From contig NZ_PREV01000026.1 of assembly GCF_002959965.1 (NCBI RefSeq), positions 2,337,001 to 2,401,000 of the forward strand: a stretch of 64,000 bases of DNA, read 5' to 3'. Made by a program: the position numbers and the translations under genes. This document shows, one piece after another, positions 26,847-34,223 of this stretch (its first letter is position 1; every line of letters begins with the position of its first letter). The notes under the pieces were generated by a model. That model worked only from the letters and a program-made list of their open reading frames with translations. It was not told the DNA's origin and made no database searches. Source of the DNA: Microbulbifer pacificus. Its GTDB lineage: Bacteria; Pseudomonadota; Gammaproteobacteria; Pseudomonadales; Cellvibrionaceae.

Positions 26847-29798
26847 ATGAACAGAATGACCGGATTCAAGAAGAATTCCATCGCGGTGGCCATCGCCACC
26901 CTGGCCGGCGTCAGCGGCGCGGCCTATGCACAGAGCGAACAGGATGCAGCACTGGAAGAAGTGGTAGTGCTGGGCATCCGCGGCAGTCTCGAAAGGTCGA
27001 TGGATATCAAGCGCGACGCCCAGGGCGTAGTTGATGCGATTTCTGCGGAAGATATCGGCAAATTCCCTGATACCAATCTCGCAGAGTCCCTGCAGCGTAT
27101 TACGGGTGTATCTATCGACCGCCAGAACGGGGAAGGCAGCCGGGTCACCGTGCGGGGCTTTGGTCCCGACTATAACGTGGTTACCCTGAACGGTCGTCAG
27201 ATGCCTGCGGCCAACCTGGAAAACAGCGGCGCCTCAGCCTCCCGCTCTTTCGACTTCGCCAACCTGGCGGCCGAAAGCGTAAGCGGTGTAGAGGTATTCA
27301 AGACCGGTCGTGCCAACCAGCCCACTGGTGGCATCGGCTCCGTGATCAATGTGAAGACTATTCGCCCGCTGGAGCAGGCAGATACTGTTTTCAGTGTGAG
27401 TGCTAAGTCCTTGCACGATACCTCAAGTGAAGAGGGCGACAGCCTGACTCCCGAGGTGTCCGGTATATACAGTGGCAAGTTTGCTGACGATACCATCGGT
27501 GTAGCTTTTGCCGGCTCTTTCTCCGAGCGTCACTCTGGCCAAGCGGGCTCTGAAACCGGCTCGGGCTGGTACACCATTCCTGGTGGTCAAGGCGATTGGG
27601 GGTCCATTGCTCCTGATAACCCCAACTTTGAGAACGCACCGCAGGCCGGAGATATCTACTCCGTACCGCGTGGTATCGGTTTTAACTTTTCCGAGACCCA
27701 GCGTGAGCGCACTAACGCTATTCTGACTCTGCAGTGGGCGCCCTCTGACCAGTTTGAAGCCACGCTGGATTACGCCTACGCCGAGCAGGATGTAGAGCAC
27801 CAATACCATGCGATGGGTGCTTGGTTTAACGGTGTGCCCGTATCCGGCTCCTTTACCAGAGGTTCCGGTAACGGCAGCGTAGTGTCCCCTATTGTTTATA
27901 CCGATGCTACTGGCGCTGATGTCACCTTCAACGCTGGCGATTGGGGTACCGTTAACAAGAATGACTCCATCGGCCTGAATCTGGTCTGGAACCCCCGTGA
28001 AGATCTGACTCTTGCATTCGATTACCACAACTCCAGCGCTGAAAATGGAGCCAAGGATGATCGAGGCACTAACAACAATATCGCCGGGGTACAGTTCAAT
28101 CGTGCCGCGACGACAGTGAATTACGGCTACGACTTACCCGCTGTGGATTTTACATTCATTGATGGGCAGGGCTTCGATCCGTCGCAGATGCTGGTCTCCG
28201 GTAATGTTTTCAACAATAGCTTTATGGAGCACGATATTGAGCAGGCGCGCTTTGACGGCACCTTTGATATCGACGAAAGCTTAGTGAAGAGTATCGATTT
28301 CGGTATTGGCCGTAGCGAGTCCACTAACCGCTCCGCATTTGCCAACGTCCAGAACGAGACCTGGGGTGGTTTGGGGACCGCGGCGGACTACGATGACAGC
28401 CTGTTTGTGCAGAAGAGCATGGCGGACGCACTGCACGACTTCGATAGCGCTAGCAGCTCGGATATGACTCCGTACTACTATGCCGCTGATTTCGATGGTA
28501 TGCGCTCGGCTGTTGCCACTTGGATTGAGGCCAATGGCGATACCCTGCCAGTTGCGTGGAACAGCCCGTGTGGCCCCTGGCTGTGCGCGAGCAATGATTT
28601 CACTACAGACCGCACCGCTGTTGAGAAACAGCAGTATGCGTACACCCAGGTTAATCTCGCATGGGATGAAGTAGCCATGCCGGTGCGCGTGGCGATGGGT
28701 TTGCGCTATGAAGACACCGATGTGGACGCTATGGCAAAAGTGCCACAGTACGACTCCATTATTTGGGCGGCCGACAACGAATTCATTGCACAGTCTAGCG
28801 GTGTTGGTTTCAGCAGCCAGCAAGGGAGTTATGCGAACTGGTTGCCGAATATCGATGCCGATATCCAGGTGATGGACGACCTTGTTGTGCGTGGTTCCGT
28901 AAGCAAGACCATTACACGCCCAGGTTACGGCGATATCCAGGGTGGCCAGACAATTGACTCACGCCTGCGGCTTCAGGGTGGTACTGCTGCGCGCGGTAAC
29001 CCGGATCTGGATCCGTTTGAATCGCTCAATTACGATCTCTCCACCGAGTGGTATTACGGCGAAGCCAGCTATGTATCTGCCGGTTACTATCGCAAGAGTG
29101 TGAAGAACTTTATTGGTCAGGAATCTTTTGAAGAGACACCGTTTAATCTCGCGCACCCGGGAACTGGTGAGCGTTATGACGAGGCAGTAGCAACGCTGGG
29201 TACGGATGACTCCGCGGCTGTTCGTGCGTATATGGAAGCAAAATACGGCGCGCCGGTTGTTGGCGATCCAGACAGCGATGAGGCCGCGGTGTTCAGTGTG
29301 TTGACTCCGGTGAATGCACGCAGGGCTGAAATCGATGGCTTCGAGTTCGCGGTACAGCATATGTTCGGCGACTCCGGCTTTGGTGGACAGTTTAACGTGA
29401 CCACTGTGAACGGCGACATTGCATATGACAACTTCAATACCAATAAAGGTGATGGCGTTGAAAACCAGTTTGCGCTGCTTGGCCTGAGTGACTCCATGAA
29501 CGTTGTGGGTTTTTACGACATGAATGGAATTCAGGCACGTATCGCTTACAACTGGCGTGATGATTTTCTGGTTAGTACATTCGATGGCGCTGGTGAGCGC
29601 AACCCGGTCTATGTCGCTGCCTACGGCCAGTGGGATGCCAGCGCAAGTTATGATGTACGGGATGACCTGACAGTGTTTTTTGAAGGGATCAACCTGACCA
29701 ATGAAACCAAGCGCTTGTATGGCCGTCATGAAAATATGATGATCGGCGCGTTCCAAACTGGTGCTCGGTATAATCTGGGTGTGCGTTACAGCTTCTAA
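26847..29798 (+). CDS. TonB-dependent receptor (beta-glucan block)
   Basis: A 983-residue outer-membrane importer with signal peptide (to AYAQ), TonB-box-like LEEVVVLG, plug (AISAEDIGKFPDTNLAESLQRITGVSID and the VRGFG signature) and barrel ending GVRYSF. Start ATG 26847 follows a GGGGGAG ribosome site. Behind it come a hairpin terminator, a halogenase, a cupin and another halogenase on the same strand, an arrangement seen in other marine bacteria. The second half of the gene is visibly less GC-rich than flanking enzyme genes. Substrate unknown; laminarin-type oligosaccharides fit the neighbourhood and the shared promoter motif. Confidence 0.93.
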   Translation: MNRMTGFKKNSIAVAIATLAGVSGAAYAQSEQDAALEEVVVLGIRGSLERSMDIKRDAQGVVDAISAEDIGKFPDTNLAESLQRITGVSIDRQNGEGSRVTVRGFGPDYNVVTLNGRQMPAANLENSGASASRSFDFANLAAESVSGVEVFKTGRANQPTGGIGSVINVKTIRPLEQADTVFSVSAKSLHDTSSEEGDSLTPEVSGIYSGKFADDTIGVAFAGSFSERHSGQAGSETGSGWYTIPGGQGDWGSIAPDNPNFENAPQAGDIYSVPRGIGFNFSETQRERTNAILTLQWAPSDQFEATLDYAYAEQDVEHQYHAMGAWFNGVPVSGSFTRGSGNGSVVSPIVYTDATGADVTFNAGDWGTVNKNDSIGLNLVWNPREDLTLAFDYHNSSAENGAKDDRGTNNNIAGVQFNRAATTVNYGYDLPAVDFTFIDGQGFDPSQMLVSGNVFNNSFMEHDIEQARFDGTFDIDESLVKSIDFGIGRSESTNRSAFANVQNETWGGLGTAADYDDSLFVQKSMADALHDFDSASSSDMTPYYYAADFDGMRSAVATWIEANGDTLPVAWNSPCGPWLCASNDFTTDRTAVEKQQYAYTQVNLAWDEVAMPVRVAMGLRYEDTDVDAMAKVPQYDSIIWAADNEFIAQSSGVGFSSQQGSYANWLPNIDADIQVMDDLVVRGSVSKTITRPGYGDIQGGQTIDSRLRLQGGTAARGNPDLDPFESLNYDLSTEWYYGEASYVSAGYYRKSVKNFIGQESFEETPFNLAHPGTGERYDEAVATLGTDDSAAVRAYMEAKYGAPVVGDPDSDEAAVFSVLTPVNARRAEIDGFEFAVQHMFGDSGFGGQFNVTTVNGDIAYDNFNTNKGDGVENQFALLGLSDSMNVVGFYDMNGIQARIAYNWRDDFLVSTFDGAGERNPVYVAAYGQWDASASYDVRDDLTVFFEGINLTNETKRLYGRHENMMIGAFQTGARYNLGVRYSF

Positions 29799-29848
29799 GG
29801 CTGTAGTCAGGAGTGGCAGCGCATTGCCACTCACGTCTCGCAGGATGC

Positions 29849-29883
29849 AAAGGGCGTGAGCAATCACGCCCTTTGTTATTTTG
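29849..29883 (+). terminator. Hairpin terminator/attenuator after second TBDR
   Basis: AAAGGGCGTGA / TCACGCCCTTT with a GCAA loop (29849-29874) is followed by GTTATTTT. A second hairpin (GAGTGGCA / TGCCACTC, about 29812-29833) lies just before it. It stands only 26 bases before the next start codon, so it probably dampens rather than abolishes read-through into the halogenase genes. Confidence 0.7.
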
Positions 29884-29909
29884 ATAAACCTTGAATTTAG
29901 GGGTTCGCA

Positions 29910-31460
29910 ATGCAACAGGCACCGTTATCCATTTTAATTTTGGGCGGCGGGGCTGCGGGGTGGCTTACCGCTGCGGTAATTGCTGCAGAGCACGGTCGCG
30001 CTCAGGGCGGGCAGTGTGAAATCGCTCTGGTTGAATCGCCGGATATTCCTACGATTGGCGTTGGAGAGGGCACTTGGCCGTCCATGCGGGAAACATTGCG
30101 GCGTATCGGTCTGAGTGAACATCGTCTGTTTAATGAATGCGAGGCCTCGTTCAAACAGGGGTCACTTTTTTCCGCTTGGCGTACTGCGGATCCCAAAGAT
30201 AGCTATTACCATCCCTTCTCTCTTCCTCATGGCTATTTCGAGCAGGACCTTGCTTACTTTGCCAGCGAAAACTATGCCTATGCGGTGACTCCTCAGGCTG
30301 CTATCAGTGACATGTATCTGGCACCTAAACAATTGGCTACACCGGAGTATGCCGGGGTACTTAATTACGGCTACCACTTTGATGCGGTCAAATTTGGGAT
30401 TTTGTTGCGTGATCATTGCACCCGCACTCTTGGCGTCCACCATATAAGTTCCCGCATAGCTTCCATTGAAGGCAATGGCGGGAGGGTGACGGCGCTAGTG
30501 AGTGAGTCGGAAGAGCGTCTGACGGCTGACCTGTTTGTGGATTGCTCTGGGAGCGCGGCGATGATCATCGGCGATTTTCTGAAGGTGCCGTGGATTGATC
30601 GTTCGGATGTATTATTTAACGACCGAGCCCTCGCAGTACAAATTCCACATCCGTCTCCCGACGCCCCTATTGCCTCGGTTACGCGATCCACCGCACGTAG
30701 CAATGGTTGGATCTGGGATATCGGGTTGCCTTCTCGCCGAGGTATGGGATACGTCTATTCCAGTCAATTTATCAGTGCATCGGAGGTTGAAGCTGACTTC
30801 CGTCAGTTCCTTACATCCAGTGGAGCTGTGGATACAAATGTTCAGCTAAATTTCCGTGAACTTCAGTTCGCACCTGGTTATCGCTCTGCTATGTGGCAGG
30901 GGAATTGCGTCGCTGTGGGAATGGCGGCGGGATTTATCGAACCACTTGAGGCATCGGCGCTGGCCTTGATTGAGCAGGGGGCGGGGCTGATTCGTGATTT
31001 TCTTCCTGCTAACTCAGGACAGATGACGATCGCCGAAAAACGCTTTAACAAACAGATGCTTGCGCACTGGGAAAGCATTATCGATTTTCTCAAGTTGCAT
31101 TACGTTCTGTCACAGCGTACGGATTCTGAATATTGGTTGGCTCACCGGCGCGAGGAGTCAAGTACGGACTCGTTATTGGAAAATCTGACAATCTGGCGGC
31201 ACAGGGCACCTGCGAAGCAGGATTTTCCGCAGGCGTTGCCGCTGTTTCCGCCAGCCAGCTATCGCTTCGTACTACATGGCATGGGGTATGCCTGTGATTT
31301 AGCGCGGGCACCGCGAAAAGATAGAGACAAAGTCCGCTCGAAAATACTGTTGGATGAAGTGCAAAAGCAACTTGCAAGCTACCGTCTGGGATTGCCGGAA
31401 AACAGAGTGCTGTTGCGACAATTGACGTCCCGCAATCGGACTGGAGTTCAAACTTCATGA
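29910..31460 (+). CDS. Divergent halogenase-family flavoprotein
   Basis: A 516-residue FAD protein of the tryptophan halogenase family: ILGGGAAGW (FAD binding), GVGEGTWPSM, lysine in SFKQGSLF. It differs at defining sites. The WxWxIP motif reads WIWDIG, losing the proline, and the EPLEST motif reads EPLEAS. The catalytic-type lysine and glutamate remain. It may have changed substrate or work as a plain flavoprotein monooxygenase/oxidase. Its stop overlaps the cupin gene by four bases (ATGA), so the two are translated together. The region is lower in GC than the hydrolase genes to the right. Confidence 0.82.
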   Translation: MQQAPLSILILGGGAAGWLTAAVIAAEHGRAQGGQCEIALVESPDIPTIGVGEGTWPSMRETLRRIGLSEHRLFNECEASFKQGSLFSAWRTADPKDSYYHPFSLPHGYFEQDLAYFASENYAYAVTPQAAISDMYLAPKQLATPEYAGVLNYGYHFDAVKFGILLRDHCTRTLGVHHISSRIASIEGNGGRVTALVSESEERLTADLFVDCSGSAAMIIGDFLKVPWIDRSDVLFNDRALAVQIPHPSPDAPIASVTRSTARSNGWIWDIGLPSRRGMGYVYSSQFISASEVEADFRQFLTSSGAVDTNVQLNFRELQFAPGYRSAMWQGNCVAVGMAAGFIEPLEASALALIEQGAGLIRDFLPANSGQMTIAEKRFNKQMLAHWESIIDFLKLHYVLSQRTDSEYWLAHRREESSTDSLLENLTIWRHRAPAKQDFPQALPLFPPASYRFVLHGMGYACDLARAPRKDRDKVRSKILLDEVQKQLASYRLGLPENRVLLRQLTSRNRTGVQTS

Positions 31461-32467
31461 TATATCCGGAGTTTATTCCTCCTGTAGAGAGCTGTGACGG
31501 TATTGCGAACGAGGAAATTGCCGATCATATTGCCGGTAGATCCACTCCCTTACTGATTAAAGGTGGAGTTTCCCTCTGGCCAATGGTGGCGGCCGCTAAT
31601 TCCGGTAATCTTTCTGACTATTTGGCGCAGTATGATCAGGCGCAGCCAGTTATGCTATTTCGCGCTCCGGCGGAGGCGCAGGGGCGTATTTTTTACAATG
31701 ACACCCTAACGGGATTCAACTTCCAGCGTGCCTCGGGAAATTTACTGGAAACGCTTCGTGAGCTGGAATCTACTGAAGGAAGTACCGCATGCTGCTATGT
31801 GGGCTCGACGCCAGTTGATCACCATTTACCGGGTTTGCGTACGAAAAACGATATACCTTTGGGCCAAAACCAGCCGCTGGTTTCCATATGGTTCGGAAAC
31901 CGTACCCGTGTAGCCGCGCATTTTGACTTACCGGAAAACCTCGCCTGCGTAGTCGCAGGGCGACGTCGTTTTACTTTGTTCCCCCCAGAGCAGGTGGCGA
32001 ATCTGTATCCCGGGCCTCTGGACTTTAACCCTGCAGGGCAGACCATTAGCATGGTCGACTTCTTCGCGCCGGATTACGACCGTTTTCCGCGCTATCGCGA
32101 TGCACTGGGTGCAGCGCAGGTTGCGGAAATGGAGCCGGGTGATGTGTTATACGTTCCCAGTATGTGGTGGCATCAGGTCGAGGGTCTGGATGACCTCAAT
32201 GTGTTGGTGAACTATTGGTGGCGCTCGACTCCGGTCTGGACAGGCCTACCTCAGGATGCGTTGATGCACGCACTGCTTTCGATTGGCAGCCTACCCGAGT
32301 CTCAACGCAGGGCCTGGTCCGGGTTGTTTGAGCATTTTGTAGTCAGGCGCGAAGACGCCGTCAGTCATATTCCCGATCATATACGTGGCTTGTTGGGTGA
32401 CCTGAACCGAGAGTCCTCCGCACGCCTCAAGAAATTTCTCATAGATAAATTACAGCGAACGCCATAA
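31457..32467 (+). CDS. Cupin-8/JmjC-like Fe(II)/2-oxoglutarate oxygenase
   Basis: A 336-residue cytoplasmic protein of the cupin-8 family. The iron-binding facial triad is visible as HFD in RVAAHFDLPENL and a distal histidine in PSMWWHQVEGLDDLNVLVNYWW. The double-stranded beta-helix core runs from about residue 130 to 260. Members hydroxylate proteins or small molecules using 2-oxoglutarate. It is translationally coupled to the divergent halogenase (four-base overlap) and sits 35 bases before the next halogenase, so the three probably act on one compound or protein. The target cannot be inferred. Confidence 0.82.
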   Translation: MIYPEFIPPVESCDGIANEEIADHIAGRSTPLLIKGGVSLWPMVAAANSGNLSDYLAQYDQAQPVMLFRAPAEAQGRIFYNDTLTGFNFQRASGNLLETLRELESTEGSTACCYVGSTPVDHHLPGLRTKNDIPLGQNQPLVSIWFGNRTRVAAHFDLPENLACVVAGRRRFTLFPPEQVANLYPGPLDFNPAGQTISMVDFFAPDYDRFPRYRDALGAAQVAEMEPGDVLYVPSMWWHQVEGLDDLNVLVNYWWRSTPVWTGLPQDALMHALLSIGSLPESQRRAWSGLFEHFVVRREDAVSHIPDHIRGLLGDLNRESSARLKKFLIDKLQRTP

Positions 32468-32502
32468 ACCTTGAGATGGGCGGCGAATAAAGAGAGAAAC
32501 GC

Positions 32503-33996
32503 ATGAGCGAAAGCATTAAAAAAGTCGTGATTGCCGGAGGTGGAACTGCGGGCTGGATGGCCGCGGCGGCACTCTCCAAGTTGATGGGTTCACAGCTGGA
32601 AATTACTCTGGTGGAGTCCGAATCGATAGGAACTATTGGCGTCGGCGAGGCCACCATTCCGACCCTGGTGTTTTTTCACCGACTGCTGGGTATTGATGAG
32701 GCAGAATTCCTGCGCGAGACACAGGGAACCTATAAATTAGGTATCCGGTTCGAAAACTGGCGGGACGTTGGGAAAGACTATACTCACGCATTTGGCGTCA
32801 CCGGCAAAGACTGCTGGGCATGTGGTTTTCAGCATTTCTGGTTGCGCGGCAGGAAAATGGGAATTGCTGGCGACTTTGGTGAGTACTGCCTGGAACGTCG
32901 TGCCGCAGAAGAGCACAAGTTCACCCATTTGCCAAAGATAGGACTCAATTATGCTTTTCATCTGGATGCGAGCCGCTATGCGGCCTATTTACGTAAATTC
33001 AGTGAAAAATTTGGCGTTAAGCGGGTGGAGGGCAAGATCGACCTGGTGCAGCTGCATCCGGAGAATGGATTTATCCGCGGGTTGAAACTGGACTCCGGGC
33101 AGGTGATCGATGGAGATTTCTTTATCGACTGCACGGGGATGCGGGCAATGTTGATTGAGAAGGCTCTGCACACCGGCTTTGAGTCCTGGTCGCATTGGCT
33201 GCCTTGCGATAGTGCGGTAGCAGTACAGACTGAAGCGGTGGAGGAACCCGTTCCGTTTACGCGATCTATTGCCCGGGAAAGCGCATGGCAATGGCGCATT
33301 CCGCTGCAGACGCGGGTGGGCAATGGGCTGGTTTATGCCAGCAGCTATCAGAGCGATGAATCAGCTTGCGAACAGTTACTTGAAAATGTCGAAGGCAATA
33401 CTCTGATAGAGCCAAGGTTAATCAAATTTCAGACTGGCCGTCGCCGTAAGCAGTGGCACAAGAACTGTCTCGCGGTAGGCCTGTCGAGCGGATTCCTTGA
33501 GCCGCTGGAGTCTACCAGTATTCACCTGATTCAGCAGAATATAGTGCGTTTTTTACGCTTCTTCCCTCAAAGCGAAATTCATCAGTGTGAGGTAGATGAG
33601 TTCAACCGGCAGTGTGAATTTGATATGGATAGAATCCGCGACTTCATTATTCTGCATTACAAAGTGACCGACCGATCCGATACGGAATTCTGGCGGCACT
33701 GCAGCCAGATGGAAGTGCCGGATTCCCTTGCGGCGAAAATCGACATGTTCCGTGAGACCGGACATGTTTTTCGCGAAGCCAATGAACTTTTTGTGGATTC
33801 ATGGCAGCAAGTGATGCTCGGGCAGGGTTTGGAACCCGAGCGTTATCACCCGTTGGTGGACAGTATGTCGGAGCATGAGTTAACGGAGTTTCTTCAGCAT
33901 ATTCGTACCAATGTGGATAACACCGTAGCTAAATTACATGGGCACAATGAGTATCTGAAAGGGTACCTGTCTGGCGCTATCGTTCCGCCACGTTGA
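32503..33996 (+). CDS. Tryptophan-halogenase-family flavoprotein
   Basis: A 497-residue FAD-dependent protein with canonical halogenase marks: IAGGGTAGW at the N-terminus, GVGEATIP, K78 in TYKLGIRF, WQWRIP, and E336 in EPLESTSIH. These positions correspond closely to Lys79 and Glu346 of PrnA. It follows the cupin by 35 bases with an AGAGAG ribosome site and ends the TBDR-halogenase-cupin-halogenase operon. Whether it halogenates, and what, is not known; family members in TBDR clusters have mostly been tested on indole-like compounds. Confidence 0.86.
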   Translation: MSESIKKVVIAGGGTAGWMAAAALSKLMGSQLEITLVESESIGTIGVGEATIPTLVFFHRLLGIDEAEFLRETQGTYKLGIRFENWRDVGKDYTHAFGVTGKDCWACGFQHFWLRGRKMGIAGDFGEYCLERRAAEEHKFTHLPKIGLNYAFHLDASRYAAYLRKFSEKFGVKRVEGKIDLVQLHPENGFIRGLKLDSGQVIDGDFFIDCTGMRAMLIEKALHTGFESWSHWLPCDSAVAVQTEAVEEPVPFTRSIARESAWQWRIPLQTRVGNGLVYASSYQSDESACEQLLENVEGNTLIEPRLIKFQTGRRRKQWHKNCLAVGLSSGFLEPLESTSIHLIQQNIVRFLRFFPQSEIHQCEVDEFNRQCEFDMDRIRDFIILHYKVTDRSDTEFWRHCSQMEVPDSLAAKIDMFRETGHVFREANELFVDSWQQVMLGQGLEPERYHPLVDSMSEHELTEFLQHIRTNVDNTVAKLHGHNEYLKGYLSGAIVPPR

Positions 33997-34076
33997 ACTA
34001 AACTGCATCCTCAATCAATAAGGCGCCAATCGTGACGCCGACAGCAACGCAGGTGGCTCACATAGGAAAATATTTC

Positions 34077-34111
34077 AAAGTGGGACGACGGAGTAAATCC
34101 AAAGATATAGC
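34077..34111 (+). promoter_or_regulatory. Di-haem oxidoreductase promoter with shared motif
   Basis: AAAGTGGGACGAC (34077-34089, preceded by C) is followed 16 bases later by TATAGC, a possible -10 at 34106-34111. This places the motif over the -35 region, as for an activator. The start codon is 134 bases downstream of the motif. Confidence 0.55.
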
Positions 34112-34223
34112 GTCTACCTTGCCATAACCAAAAACGTGGTGACGGCCTGTACATAGAGAACGTGTGCAGGTTCGGTTTTCCACGAAATTCTAATAATCAA
34201 TAAATTTATAGCGAGGTGTGACT

